Shown here: positions 1-8,782 of the stretch, in pieces
Position numbering within the stretch: the stretch's first letter is position 1
Layout: the number at the start of each line of letters is the position of its first letter
From: Leptolyngbyaceae cyanobacterium
GTDB taxonomy: Bacteria; Cyanobacteriota; Cyanobacteriia; Cyanobacteriales; Aerosakkonemataceae
Direction: 5' to 3'
Length of the DNA stretch: 64,000 nt
Assembly: GCA_036703985.1 (NCBI GenBank)
Contig: DATNQN010000055.1
Coordinates: 32,847-96,846 of the forward strand
The notes under the pieces: generated by a model
Seen by the model: only the letters and a program-made list of their open reading frames with translations
Told to the model about the DNA's origin: nothing
The model's database searches: none
Made by a program: the position numbers and the translations under genes

Positions 1-1
1 C

Positions 2-493
2 GGTCCGGGTACGCTGATCGAAAATAGTCAAATCGGTGCCAACGTCACCGTACTTTATTCGGTGATAACAGATAGCACCGTGCGAGATGGCACGAGAATT
101 GGCCCTTACGCCCATTTGCGCGGTCACGTAGAAGTGGGAAATGGTTGTCGCATCGGCAACTTTGTCGAACTGAAAAATTCTACTTTAGGCGATCGCAGCA
201 ACGTGGCACACTTATCGTATCTGGGAGATACTCAAGCCGGAAAACGAGTGAATATCGGCGCGGGAACGATTACCGCCAACTATGACGGGGTGAAAAAACA
301 TCCCACTACAATTGGCGATCGCACTAAAACCGGTTCTAATAGCGTGTTAGTCGCCCCAGTTACATTAGGATCGGATGTCACCGTCGCCGCAGGTTCCACC
401 GTCACCGAAGACGTACCAGATGATAGTTTAGTAGTAGCCCGCGCGCGTCAGGTAGTCAAACCCGGTTGGCGATTAAAATCTCCAGAGGAATAG
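2..493 (+). CDS. glmU: GlmU, C-terminal acetyltransferase part (5' end outside window)
   Basis: This is the 3' part of bifunctional GlmU, which acetylates glucosamine-1-phosphate and uridylylates it to UDP-GlcNAc for peptidoglycan and lipid A. Only the left-handed beta-helix acetyltransferase domain is in the window. Its hexapeptide repeats are clear. The conserved stretches AHLSYLGD (with the catalytic His), [13 protein letters not shown] and [10 protein letters not shown] match the family. The reading frame is open back to base 2, so the N-terminal pyrophosphorylase domain lies upstream. A strong hairpin follows the stop, and the next gene is convergent. Confidence 0.95.
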   Translation, partial: GPGTLIENSQIGANVTVLYSVITDSTVRDGTRIGPYAHLRGHVEVGNGCRIGNFVELKNSTLGDRSNVAHLSYLGDTQAGKRVNIGAGTITANYDGVKKHPTTIGDRTKTGSNSVLVAPVTLGSDVTVAAGSTVTEDVPDDSLVVARARQVVKPGWRLKSPEE

Positions 494-513
494 TTTTAAT
501 AGTAATTAATAAT

Positions 514-550
514 AATAATCGGTAATTGTCGCAAATAATTACCGATTATT
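514..550. terminator. Bidirectional hairpin between convergent glmU and isoaspartyl peptidase
   Basis: A perfect 14-bp inverted repeat, 514-527 against 537-550, with a 9-nt loop lies between two convergent genes. AT-rich tracts flank both sides. Position and symmetry suggest a shared terminator. There is no classical uninterrupted T-run, so this is inferred. Confidence 0.6.
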
Positions 551-572
551 AATTACTTAATCGCGATCGCAA

Positions 573-1532
573 TTAACAAACAAATCCCGTTAATTCATCA
601 CCAGTCCATTCCAAAGTATCGCCGATCTTTTCTCCCGTATGATAAGCGGCAAGGAGAACTTCGCTGGTTTTTCCCCAGGCAATTGTACCAGTACGATCGA
701 TCCCAATTGCACCCAAATCCCGATTGCGCGATCGAGATTCTTTAAAAGTGCGATCGAACGCCGCCATCAAAGACAAACCATCGGTTACTCGCACCACAAT
801 GCGGGGTGCGAGACACTCATCGATAATATCTTCTCCAATCCCAGTACAGCTAATCCCCGCATCGCTGTTTGCATAATTACCAGCAGGCATGGCAGAATCG
901 CTGACTCGTCCGATTCTTTCAAAACCCTTACCCCCAGTGGAAGTACCTGCCACGATACAGCCTCGATCGTCCAAGGCTACCACCCCGATCGTACCCCGTC
1001 CGGCACTACTATCAGTCACTAGCTCTTTTTCCGCTACCACCCCAGCCATTTCCTTGACAAAATTCTCATCCCGTTCTTGTATCCACTCCTGCAACCGGAT
1101 ATCGGTGAGAGGATTGTAAATCGGAACTTGCAACTCGCGGACCAATTCTGCCGAACCAAAATCAGACAGTACGCGATCGGGCGAACATTGTAAAGATTGC
1201 GCGAGAAAAATCGGATTTTGCACGCGAGAAACATTAATCACCCCGCTAAAGCGCTGTATAGTACCTTCCATTAAAGAAGCACTCATGCGGATTTGACCAT
1301 CTGATTGCAACACCGAACCGGTACCGGCATTAAAACGGGGGTCATCTTCCAATAATTGACAACCGCGAACTACAGCCTCGGCAGCACTTGCCCCTGCCAA
1401 CAGCATCGGATAAACTTCCTCTAATACTTTAAAAAGTGATTTGCGGACTAGCTCAACTCCCCCTTTACCCTTGAGGGAACTACCAGCACCACCGTGAATA
1501 ATAAGTTTAGGTTGCACTTTATTAGTTGTCAT
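573..1532 (-). CDS. iaaA: Isoaspartyl peptidase / plant-type L-asparaginase
   Basis: An Ntn-hydrolase that cleaves beta-aspartyl (isoAsp) dipeptides and L-asparagine, and in cyanobacteria may release aspartate from cyanophycin dipeptides. It is made as a precursor that cuts itself before a Thr. Here Thr181, in GRGTIGVVALDD, is the expected nucleophile, giving alpha and beta chains of about 180 and 139 residues. The N-terminal LIIHGGAG and the FNAGTGSVLQSDG segment are family signatures. At 319 aa it has normal length. It is transcribed towards glmU and starts inside a short-repeat tract (1530-1572). Confidence 0.93.
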   Translation of the reverse strand: MTTNKVQPKLIIHGGAGSSLKGKGGVELVRKSLFKVLEEVYPMLLAGASAAEAVVRGCQLLEDDPRFNAGTGSVLQSDGQIRMSASLMEGTIQRFSGVINVSRVQNPIFLAQSLQCSPDRVLSDFGSAELVRELQVPIYNPLTDIRLQEWIQERDENFVKEMAGVVAEKELVTDSSAGRGTIGVVALDDRGCIVAGTSTGGKGFERIGRVSDSAMPAGNYANSDAGISCTGIGEDIIDECLAPRIVVRVTDGLSLMAAFDRTFKESRSRNRDLGAIGIDRTGTIAWGKTSEVLLAAYHTGEKIGDTLEWTGDELTGFVC

Positions 1533-1572
1533 TTGTCAGTTGTCAGTTGTCATTTGTCATTTGTTAGTTGTT
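1530..1572. repeat. Short tandem repeats (GTCATTT/GTCAGTT type)
   Basis: Consecutive 7-nt units of the form GTCATTT, GTCAGTT and TGTCATT run across the start of the isoaspartyl peptidase gene. They belong to the short tandemly repeated repetitive (STRR) class known from filamentous cyanobacteria. The same unit recurs in several ribosomal-operon spacers of this window. Confidence 0.75.
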
Positions 1573-1709
1573 GCTGAAGTGCCGCAGTACTTTTGATCGA
1601 CAATTTTAGTTGTTTAAGAATTAAGCAATCAGCTAAAGAAGTTACAAGTCAAAAGTTCGATTTTCACTCACCCCACTCATCCTTTCGTCAAAATGCCTAA
1701 GACCCGTTT

Positions 1710-1856
1710 TCAATTGTTTCGGCGACGACGACAGCGTTCGGAGCAATACTTCACATCATCCCAGCAATCAGCCCATTTTTTCCGCCAAGTAAAAGGACGT
1801 TGACATACCGGACAAATTTTAGTGGGTAAATCGGATTTAGAACGGTGGCGTGTCAT
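1710..1856 (-). CDS. DUF2256 small zinc-ribbon-like protein
   Basis: A 48-residue basic protein read from ATG at 1856 to TGA at 1710. It has two cysteine pairs: CPVC at residues 15-18, and Cys38/Cys42 in the KYCSERC segment. Between them is PFTWRKKW. This is the DUF2256 pattern, a small bacterial protein of unknown function that probably binds zinc through the four Cys. A Cys also occurs at residue 31. It lies in the 0.4-kb space between the isoaspartyl peptidase and the SpoU methylase and is divergent from the latter. Confidence 0.85.
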   Translation of the reverse strand: MTRHRSKSDLPTKICPVCQRPFTWRKKWADCWDDVKYCSERCRRRRNN

Positions 1857-1941
1857 TAGATTTGAGATTTTGGATATGAGATTTTAGGGCGATCGCTCGC
1901 TCGGAGATGTCAAAATACCATTGTGAATTATTTAGACAATC

Positions 1942-2724
1942 ATGGATGAGACAGCCTTAGCACGGGTACGAATCGTGCTGGTGAGGCCACTTGGCCCTTT
2001 AAATGTAGGGTCAGTAGCCAGGGTGATGAAGAATATGGGGTTAAGTCAGTTAGTATTGGTAGCGCCTCAATGCGATCGCTTGGGAGAAGAAGCAAGGCAA
2101 ATGGCTATCCACGCTGCCGACATTCTGGAAGCAGCCCGAGAAGTAGCAACCGTAGCCGAAGCATTAGAAGGTTGTCAGTTAGCAATTGCCACTACCGCGC
2201 GCGATCGCAAATTGTCCCTAGAATTAGAAGAACCGCGCACCGCCTTACCTTCCCTATTGCAACAACTGCCATCCGCCTTAATTTTCGGCCCGGAAGACAA
2301 AGGCTTGAGTAACGACGATTTAAAATATGCTCAACGGTTCCTGCGTATTCCCACCAGCGACGCTTATCCAGCACTCAACCTCGCCCAAGCAGTAACCGTT
2401 TGCTGTTATGAATTGTTTCAATATCAACGATCGCAAGAGAAGCAACCAGGGGAACAAAGCATCCCCCACTCTTCTTCACTAGCTCCTTTACAGGTAGCAG
2501 AGGAATTTTACGGGCATCTAGAAAGCGTATTATTAAAAATTGGTTATCTCTACCCCCACACGGCAGCCGCTCGCATGGCCAAATTTCGATTGCTGTTTAA
2601 TCGCGCCCAGCTATCCACCGCCGAGGTAGCAATGTTGCGAGGCATTTTTAGCCAAATGGAATGGTTCGTCTCCCAACAGGAAAATGTGGTAGCGGACGCT
2701 AAATTATCCCAGGAGCGATTTTAG
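1942..2724 (+). CDS. SpoU/TrmH-family RNA 2'-O-methyltransferase (TrmJ-like)
   Basis: A SAM-dependent RNA ribose methylase of the SPOUT fold, closest by pattern to TrmJ, which methylates position 32 of tRNAs. Motif 1 is the N-terminal RPLGPLNVGSVARVMKNMG, motif 2 is LIFGPEDKGLSNDDL, and motif 3, which forms the knot, is YPALNLAQAVTVCCYEL. The C-terminal 90 residues form the helical extension typical of TrmJ. At 260 aa the length is normal. Substrate is not determinable from sequence. It stands alone between the DUF2256 gene and the beta-lactamase-like gene. Confidence 0.88.
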   Translation: MDETALARVRIVLVRPLGPLNVGSVARVMKNMGLSQLVLVAPQCDRLGEEARQMAIHAADILEAAREVATVAEALEGCQLAIATTARDRKLSLELEEPRTALPSLLQQLPSALIFGPEDKGLSNDDLKYAQRFLRIPTSDAYPALNLAQAVTVCCYELFQYQRSQEKQPGEQSIPHSSSLAPLQVAEEFYGHLESVLLKIGYLYPHTAAARMAKFRLLFNRAQLSTAEVAMLRGIFSQMEWFVSQQENVVADAKLSQERF

Positions 2725-2894
2725 CTAGCTTTCGTGACTCCCTGATGAGGGTATGCCCGGTATGTAGTAGAGTTTTTTGGGAGTTACGATTAACTCCTGA
2801 TTAACAAAAATCGATCGACTTCATAGGAAACTAGAAAAGTTTGGTCTATATTCAGTTATCTCCCAAACAGTCAACATTGTAAGAGGTGTCATCC

Positions 2895-4682
2895 GTGGCA
2901 GCGTCCGAGAAGGGCAATTCCCGCCGCCAGAGGCGGCAGCGGCAACTCAAACAGCAGCCAGTGCCAGAGCAGCAAGAGGTCGCCCGGATACGAACCGAGC
3001 AACCTGAGTTACCAAAATCTAAAGCAGCGAGGGCAGGAATTCCCCCAGCCCCAGACAGCCGTTTGCCTTCTAACTTTGGAAAATCCCAGCCACAACGCCG
3101 CCAAACTTTAACTTGGTGGCAACGACTGTTTGGCCAAAATACTACCAAACCAGCAAAAAGACGATCGGAAAAAGCCAGCCCATTACCAACAGGCAAGATA
3201 TCAAGCTCTTTACCCAGGCAAATCAAACCAGAGCGCAAAAATCGTTTAAACTCCATCACATCAGCTAGATTAAGTTCAAAATCTCCTCTCATCCCCCCAC
3301 CTTCTCAGTTAACAAGGAACGGCAGAATCAGGGAAATTCCGGCTTTTGAAATTGAAAATCTGCCAGCTAAACCGACCAAAAACCCCAATGGTAAGGTTGG
3401 GCAAGATAAGCTAGTTCCCTTATATCCCCAAACTGGCAGGCAATCGCTCGCTCAGCAACGCCGACAACGACCGCAGGAAAGAAAACCAGCCGAAGTCAGG
3501 GCAAGCAGAAACGGCATTGACAAAAGGAGGAAGCCACCTTCTAGAGTTAACAAAGAGATTTCTGCCCTCAAACCCCTTCCTCATCAACGTCAAAATTCGA
3601 TTTCCCGTCCCTCACTACCTCCAAAACGCAAGACTGCTGCTTCACCCCTGCTATACGGTACGCGGTTGCTGATATTGGGAATTGGTCTTGGTGTAGTGGT
3701 GGGTACGATGCTGTCGATTTGGAATCCAGCTGACCACAAACCTAGCGCAGTTCCCGGAACGGTGAATTCTTCTCAACCTCGCAGTGCGGTGGCCGATATT
3801 AATTTGCCATCAGAGTCTACATTTGCCGATCTTCCTGGCGGGTTAAAGTTAACGGAGGAAATCTTACCGCTCAAAAACGCCATCCAGTCTTTAGTCAACC
3901 AATATCCTGAGTTAACACCGGGTATATTTGTCACGGATATCGATACTGGTGCTTATCTAGACTTCAATAGTACTGCTGATTTTGCATCGGCTAGCACGAT
4001 CAAGATACCGATTCTGATTGCTTTTTTTCAAGATGTAGATGCTGGCAAAGTGCGGCTGGATGAATTGCTCACTTTGGATGAAGGTTCGATCGCATCTGGT
4101 TCTGGCAAAATGCAATACAAAAAAGCCGGGACAAAATATACTGCCTTGGAAACTGCTACTGAGATGATTATTAACAGCGATAACAGCGCTACTAATATAA
4201 TCGTTAGTCGTTTGGGTGGTGCGGAAGCCCTGAATCAAAGGTTTAGAGAGTGGGGACTCACTAATACAACTATTCGCAATCCGTTACCCGATATAGAAGG
4301 AACGAATACCACTAATCCTAAAGAATTGGCGTCTTTGCTAGCACGGTTAAATCAAGGTGAGTTGGTTTCTCTGGCTTCTCGCGATCGAATGTTAGGTATC
4401 ATGCAACGAACGGTGAATCGGACTCTCTTACCACGGGGTTTGGGAAAAGGAAGTACGATCGCTCATAAAACAGGTAATATTGGTTCGCTGATCGGGGATG
4501 TTGGCTTAATTGATTTGCCCAGCGGCAAACGTTATGTTGCTGCCGTATTAGTTAAACGTCCCCGTAACGACCAAAAGGCTGTAGAACTAATTAATAAACT
4601 GTCTCGCCTGGTTTACGAACATTTCAGCAGACCCGCTAGCAGTCGTCTTTTACCATCCGAAAATTCCTCTGATAAAGGATGA
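2895..4682 (+). CDS. Membrane-anchored serine hydrolase with class A beta-lactamase fold
   Basis: A serine beta-lactamase/PBP-like protein of about 595 aa. Residues 1-250 are basic, Gln/Pro/Arg-rich and probably disordered. One membrane helix spans about 252-275. The periplasmic catalytic domain has the full active-site set: SxxK as S-T-I-K near residue 367, SDN near 428 and KTG near 525. Start: a GTG at 2886 is also in frame, but the only Shine-Dalgarno (AAGAGG, 2881-2886) is placed for the GTG at 2895. The architecture suggests a cell-wall or D-Ala-D-Ala-interacting enzyme rather than a secreted resistance enzyme. That is inference. Confidence 0.82.
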   Translation: MAASEKGNSRRQRRQRQLKQQPVPEQQEVARIRTEQPELPKSKAARAGIPPAPDSRLPSNFGKSQPQRRQTLTWWQRLFGQNTTKPAKRRSEKASPLPTGKISSSLPRQIKPERKNRLNSITSARLSSKSPLIPPPSQLTRNGRIREIPAFEIENLPAKPTKNPNGKVGQDKLVPLYPQTGRQSLAQQRRQRPQERKPAEVRASRNGIDKRRKPPSRVNKEISALKPLPHQRQNSISRPSLPPKRKTAASPLLYGTRLLILGIGLGVVVGTMLSIWNPADHKPSAVPGTVNSSQPRSAVADINLPSESTFADLPGGLKLTEEILPLKNAIQSLVNQYPELTPGIFVTDIDTGAYLDFNSTADFASASTIKIPILIAFFQDVDAGKVRLDELLTLDEGSIASGSGKMQYKKAGTKYTALETATEMIINSDNSATNIIVSRLGGAEALNQRFREWGLTNTTIRNPLPDIEGTNTTNPKELASLLARLNQGELVSLASRDRMLGIMQRTVNRTLLPRGLGKGSTIAHKTGNIGSLIGDVGLIDLPSGKRYVAAVLVKRPRNDQKAVELINKLSRLVYEHFSRPASSRLLPSENSSDKG

Positions 4683-4779
4683 AGTCTGAAGGCTGAAGGC
4701 TGAAGTCTGAAGGATAAAAATTAATTTATTTTCTTTTTCTCCCCTGCTCCCTGCTCCCCTACTCCCTTTCCTCTTTCCC

Positions 4780-5790
4780 TCACGCATTCACCTTTTCCCC
4801 GATATCCAATTTTTGCCAAACTGCTTGTAACATGGGTTCCAAGCCTATACCAGTAACGGCGGAAATCGTGAAAACAGGACGATCGGAAAGAGTTTTTAGT
4901 TCAGATGCGATCGCATTTACATTCATATCTGGCGAAACGGCATCCATTTTACTCAATGCCAAGATTTGCGGACGTTCTGGTAATCCCCTACCGTATGCAG
5001 CCAACTCATCTTGAATAGTTTGATAATCTGCGATCGGATCTTCAGCTGTCACGTCAATCAAATGCAACAAAACGCGAGTGCGTTCGATATGGCGCAAAAA
5101 ATCGTGGCCTAAACCGATTCCCGCATGAGCCCCCTCGATCAGCCCCGGAATATCTGCAAAAACCGCCCCATCGCCGTCCGGTTTCTTCACTACCCCCAAA
5201 TTCGGTACTAACGTAGTAAACGGGTAATCGGCGATTTTAGGCCGTGCTGCCGAAATAGCCGAAATCAGCGTCGATTTTCCCGCATTTGGCAACCCGATAA
5301 TTCCCACTTCCGCTAACAGTTTCAACTCCAACCGCAGCAACCGTCTTTCTCCCGGTAATCCCGGTAAAGCATATTCCGGTGCCCGGTTGCTGTTACTCAA
5401 GAAATGCTGATTTCCCAAACCCCCTTTGCCACCTTTTGCCACGCATAAAGTTTGCCCCGTTTCCAGCAAATCTCCAATCAATTCTTCCGTTTCAGCATCG
5501 TAGACAGCAGTACCGCAGGGAACTTGCACCGTACAATCATCCCCATTTGCCCCAGTGCGATTATTCGGCCCACCACGTCCCCCATCTTCCCCCCGAAACC
5601 GCGCATTGTATTTAAAATCCAGCAGAGTTTGCAAATGCTGAGACGCCACTAAATATACAGAACCGCCTTTCCCACCATTGCCACCCGATGGGCCCCCCGC
5701 CGGCACGTACTTTTCTCGCCGGAAGGCAACTATACCATCTCCACCCTTTCCAGCTTGTACTTCAACTTCTACTTGGTCGATAAATTGCAT
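4780..5790 (-). CDS. obg: GTPase Obg/CgtA
   Basis: A ribosome-associated GTPase involved in 50S assembly and stress control. Residues 1-158 form the glycine-rich Obg fold ([13 protein letters not shown] and similar). The G domain has the P-loop GLPNAGKST at 166-174, DxxG as DIPGLIEG near 213, and SKMD in place of NKxD near 289. At 336 aa it lacks the C-terminal extension of some Obg proteins, which is common in cyanobacteria. It converges with the beta-lactamase-like gene across a C-rich spacer that carries short CTGCTCCC repeats. Confidence 0.96.
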   Translation of the reverse strand: MQFIDQVEVEVQAGKGGDGIVAFRREKYVPAGGPSGGNGGKGGSVYLVASQHLQTLLDFKYNARFRGEDGGRGGPNNRTGANGDDCTVQVPCGTAVYDAETEELIGDLLETGQTLCVAKGGKGGLGNQHFLSNSNRAPEYALPGLPGERRLLRLELKLLAEVGIIGLPNAGKSTLISAISAARPKIADYPFTTLVPNLGVVKKPDGDGAVFADIPGLIEGAHAGIGLGHDFLRHIERTRVLLHLIDVTAEDPIADYQTIQDELAAYGRGLPERPQILALSKMDAVSPDMNVNAIASELKTLSDRPVFTISAVTGIGLEPMLQAVWQKLDIGEKVNA

Positions 5791-5885
5791 AACAGTTAAT
5801 CCTTAAATTTATCTCTCATCTGCCCAAAGCAATAATTCTAGTATTTTCCGGCGAACAATTTCTCGCTTAAGAATGTCTCTCAGGC

Positions 5886-5920
5886 TAGAAACCCTGTTTC
5901 TTCAATAAACCGGGTTTCTA
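5886..5920. repeat. Palindromic AGAAACCcGGTTTCT-type repeat
   Basis: Two 14-nt arms, 5886-5899 and 5907-5920, are inverted copies with one mismatch. The motif (TAGAAACC and GGTTTCTA around a short loop) resembles palindromic repeats scattered between genes in Oscillatoriales-type cyanobacteria. It lies just past the end of the helicase pseudogene, upstream of obg. Confidence 0.6.
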
Positions 5921-5960
5921 TTTAGCAACTAGCAATTTGATTTAATCGGCAAAATTCTCA

Positions 5961-6647
5961 CTAATCAGCCTCACCAATATCTCGCTTCAACGGACGCTTA
6001 TAAGTAAAAGTAAAAGTATCATCAATTTCCATCACTCGCCGCATTTCTTCTTACATCAGATAATTGCCCACGCCGCTAAAAATGCCCAACCCCTTGCTTT
6101 TATTAAAGCGACAATAGTTAATTGCCAAGATTTACATTACTCTCATTTCGCGCTACGTTATCGAATCCAATTACATAAACCATATTTGCTTCATTAAACC
6201 TTTTTGTTGCCATTTTGTGCTGGCAATTAAAGGTAATGCTATAATAGATTTACCGCTAACTTTAAAACAAATAGCTAGTTCGCGATCGCAATATCCTAAG
6301 ATGACATATAATTGATTTTCGGCTTGTTCGTAAAAGTTACCTGGATAGTCGGAAAAACTTTTAAATTCTCGACCACTACCATTCATAGCAGCAGCCTGGT
6401 CTATTTTAACCGATATAATTACAAAAGCAATGATTCCTATTTCTCGATCTACAATTAAAATATCCGCTTCCTTCCGAACTTCTCTAACTTTTAAGAAAAT
6501 AGGATAACACCAATAACCAATACAACTACTTTGTGAAAAAGCATTGCGAACAAAATCCCAAGCTAGTGATGCGCCCGATGACCCAATGTTATCTATCGGT
6601 TCGGTTGTAATAAGCTCGCGACTCTATTCTTCAAAGTTCACAACCAT
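5961..6647 (-). pseudogene. Remnant of a NERD-domain / UvrD-type helicase gene, internally deleted
   Basis: Reading from ATG at 6647, the frame stops after seven codons (TAG) but continues in register as a NERD-like nuclease N-terminus: KEADILIVDREIGIIAF, then PGNFYEQAENQL, LGYCDREL and IIALPLIASTKW. At about 6175 the frame shifts by one and jumps directly to a UvrD helicase C-terminus: MVYVIGFDNVARNES, then KARGWAFL, GVGNYLM, a stop, EEMRRVMEIDDTFTFTYKRP and KRDIGEAD, ending with TAG at 5961. The helicase core between these parts, several hundred residues, is missing. At least two nonsense codons, several frameshifts and one large deletion make this a dead gene. Confidence 0.82.
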
Positions 6648-6951
6648 TTGTTCTTACCTAATAAAATTTTTGCGATCCCTTGAGAATTTTGATTACCGAA
6701 GAACTTAAATGGCAGTTCGCTTTTTTTCAGAGCATCATTACCTAAACTCAATACTCACTCACCACAAACAAGCTCGGTCGGCGAAAACCAAGCTAATAAG
6801 TTTAAGCAGAGAGAACAGTTTGCCCCCTTTCCTCAGTAGAAATGAGTTTTTCTGTAACTGCTGTATTAAAAAATTTAAATTACTCGAAATTTAATCTTAT
6901 TTACTTATTTTTGTGATAAAAGTTAACAATAAGCTACTAGGAGGAAAAGCG
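6648..6951. other. Spacer upstream of deoC, no convincing gene
   Basis: AT-rich sequence between the pseudogene and deoC. A 61-codon open frame at 6709-6894 lacks a Shine-Dalgarno and recognisable motifs. The last 15 bases hold the deoC ribosome binding site (AGGAGG, about 6939-6944). Confidence 0.5.
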
Positions 6952-7644
6952 ATGGCGGCGAATTTGCCAGACATTGATATTGCTCCATTTATCGAACACG
7001 CGCTGCTTAATCCCACAGCTACCCCAGAACAGGTAGTGCAGTGGTGCGAAGAAGCAGATAGGTATCATTTTGCAACAGTATGCGTATATCCTTCTTACGT
7101 CAGAAGAGCAGCGGAGCTTCTGCACGGTAAGACAACCCAAGTTTGTACTGTAATTGGTTTTCCGGCTGGGGCAACTACTTCGGCAGTCAAACTTTACGAA
7201 GCGCAAGAAGCAGTAGAAAATGGTGCAAAAGAGCTAGATGTAGTAATTAACTTAGGATGGCTGAAAGCTGGTAAAACCAGCGAGTTGCACCGAGAAATGG
7301 CCGAAATATGTGAAGAAACCGGGCAACTAGTCAAGGCTATTCTAGAGACTGCACTCCTGACAGATGAAGAAAAGCGGTTGGCAGCTGAAGTATTAATGGA
7401 TGCAGGGGTGCAGTTTTTGAAGACTAGCACTGGCTGGTATGGGGGTGCGACAGTGGCCGATGTGAAATTGCTTAAAGACGTAACCAAAGGGAATTTAGGC
7501 ATTAAGGCTTCTGGTGGTATCCGTACTCTAGAACAAGCAACGGAGTTAATTTTGGCAGGGGCAACTCGCTTAGGGACATCTCGTGGCCCAGATTTAATCA
7601 GGCAACGAGATAAGGTGGAGAAAAGGATGAAGGATGAAGGATGA
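6952..7644 (+). CDS. deoC: Deoxyribose-phosphate aldolase
   Basis: A class I aldolase that splits 2-deoxyribose-5-phosphate into glyceraldehyde-3-phosphate and acetaldehyde during deoxynucleoside breakdown. The Schiff-base Lys is in FLKTSTGW, and [11 protein letters not shown] and KAILETALL are the usual active-site strands. Start: the frame opens at a GTG (6913), but AGGAGG just before ATG 6952 fixes the start there, giving 230 aa. The last codons (KRMKDEG) come from a GGATGAA tandem repeat, so the C-terminus has been extended into or shaped by repeat DNA. recO follows on the same strand. Confidence 0.94.
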   Translation: MAANLPDIDIAPFIEHALLNPTATPEQVVQWCEEADRYHFATVCVYPSYVRRAAELLHGKTTQVCTVIGFPAGATTSAVKLYEAQEAVENGAKELDVVINLGWLKAGKTSELHREMAEICEETGQLVKAILETALLTDEEKRLAAEVLMDAGVQFLKTSTGWYGGATVADVKLLKDVTKGNLGIKASGGIRTLEQATELILAGATRLGTSRGPDLIRQRDKVEKRMKDEG

Positions 7645-7737
7645 AGGCAAACGGCAGAAAGGAGAGTCAAAATTGAGGAAATTGATCCTGTTTCACCCAC
7701 TCGCTCGTCCACTGACCCATTCATCCTTTAAATCACA

Positions 7738-7761
7738 TCTAAAATCTAAAATCTAAAATCG
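7738..7761. repeat. ATCTAAA tandem repeat before recO
   Basis: Three units of (A)ATCTAAA lie immediately upstream of the recO ATG at 7763, where a ribosome binding site would be expected. The same arrangement is found before the Rpn-family gene at 19243. Confidence 0.65.
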
Positions 7762-7762
7762 A

Positions 7763-8776
7763 ATGAGCCGTACTTACAAAGCAACTGGTATTAATCTCAA
7801 AAGTATGCCATTAGGCGAGTCAGACCGCCTGTTAACGGTTTTGACGCGGGAGTTCGGCTTAATTCGGGTAGTAGCGCCCGGTTCTCGCAAACACCATTCT
7901 AGGTTGGGGGGTAGGAGCGAGATGTTTGTGGTGAACGAGTTAATGATCGCGAAAGGGCGATCGCTCGATAAAATTACCCAAGCGGAAACGATAAATTGTT
8001 ATCCCCGTCTCAGTCAGGATTTAGCAAAATTAGCTGCCGGACAATACTTAGGGGAAATGGTACTTTGCCACGCTTTGAGCGAGCAACCCCAAGAAGAACT
8101 TTTTTCTTTGTTAAACGGGCATTTAGAACGATTAGAACGATTACCTAACCAAGTATCGCAGTCTTCCTTTATTGTGTTAGCGCATCTGGCTCATGCTGTT
8201 TTTCACATCCTAGCTTTAGCAGGAGTTGCCCCTCAAGTTCATCATTGTTGCCTGAGCGAGGAACCCCTAGCACCTGACTTAACAACACCTGAGTGGCGGG
8301 TAGGTTTTAGCTTAGGAGTGGGAGGGACTATTAGTTTAGCAGCATTTGAGCGTTGGCAAGCACAGAAACATTTATCGAGTCCAGAACGAGTCAACGTGTC
8401 CGGTTCGCTGTACACTTCACAAGAAGTGCTAATTGGTGTCGCCAACAAAAATGGTCATAGTTCCAGAAGCATTACGCCTAAAACGGCAAACGATCGAAGT
8501 AGGGCTAACCCGGCGGTGGAAACGGTGGTTCATCAACAACCAAAAATCGCTATTGATACCCAGCTTTCAGCTACCGAATTATCTTTATTTCAAAACCTTT
8601 CTCAACCTGAACTACCGGAAATACAAAACAGTACTTTTCCCCGGTTTTTCTTAGACCCCAGTTGGTTATCTGTGGAAAGAATTTTGCGTCGCTATACTCA
8701 ATATCAGTTCGGGCGTCAGATTTGTTCCGCAGCTTTAATCGATACGTATTTTGCTTCCCTGCCGACTTCTTCCTGA
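7763..8776 (+). CDS. recO: DNA repair protein RecO
   Basis: RecO anneals ssDNA and loads RecA with RecR in the RecFOR gap-repair pathway. The N-terminal OB-fold is typical ([21 protein letters not shown], then [12 protein letters not shown]). The helical middle carries [14 protein letters not shown]. At 337 aa it is longer than the usual 240-260. The extra length is a poorly conserved stretch at about residues 215-275. The C-terminal helix ([15 protein letters not shown]) is present. A four-Cys zinc finger as in some RecO proteins is not complete. The MFS gene starts 6 nt after the stop, suggesting co-transcription. Confidence 0.9.
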   Translation: MSRTYKATGINLKSMPLGESDRLLTVLTREFGLIRVVAPGSRKHHSRLGGRSEMFVVNELMIAKGRSLDKITQAETINCYPRLSQDLAKLAAGQYLGEMVLCHALSEQPQEELFSLLNGHLERLERLPNQVSQSSFIVLAHLAHAVFHILALAGVAPQVHHCCLSEEPLAPDLTTPEWRVGFSLGVGGTISLAAFERWQAQKHLSSPERVNVSGSLYTSQEVLIGVANKNGHSSRSITPKTANDRSRANPAVETVVHQQPKIAIDTQLSATELSLFQNLSQPELPEIQNSTFPRFFLDPSWLSVERILRRYTQYQFGRQICSAALIDTYFASLPTSS

Positions 8777-8782
8777 GTCATC

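Noticed and set aside
639..1022. Long plus-strand frame opposite the isoaspartyl peptidase
   Set aside because: It is antisense to a gene with clear catalytic motifs and has no protein-family features.
6709..6894. 61-codon plus-strand frame upstream of deoC
   Set aside because: No ribosome site, low-complexity AT-rich composition and no recognised motif.
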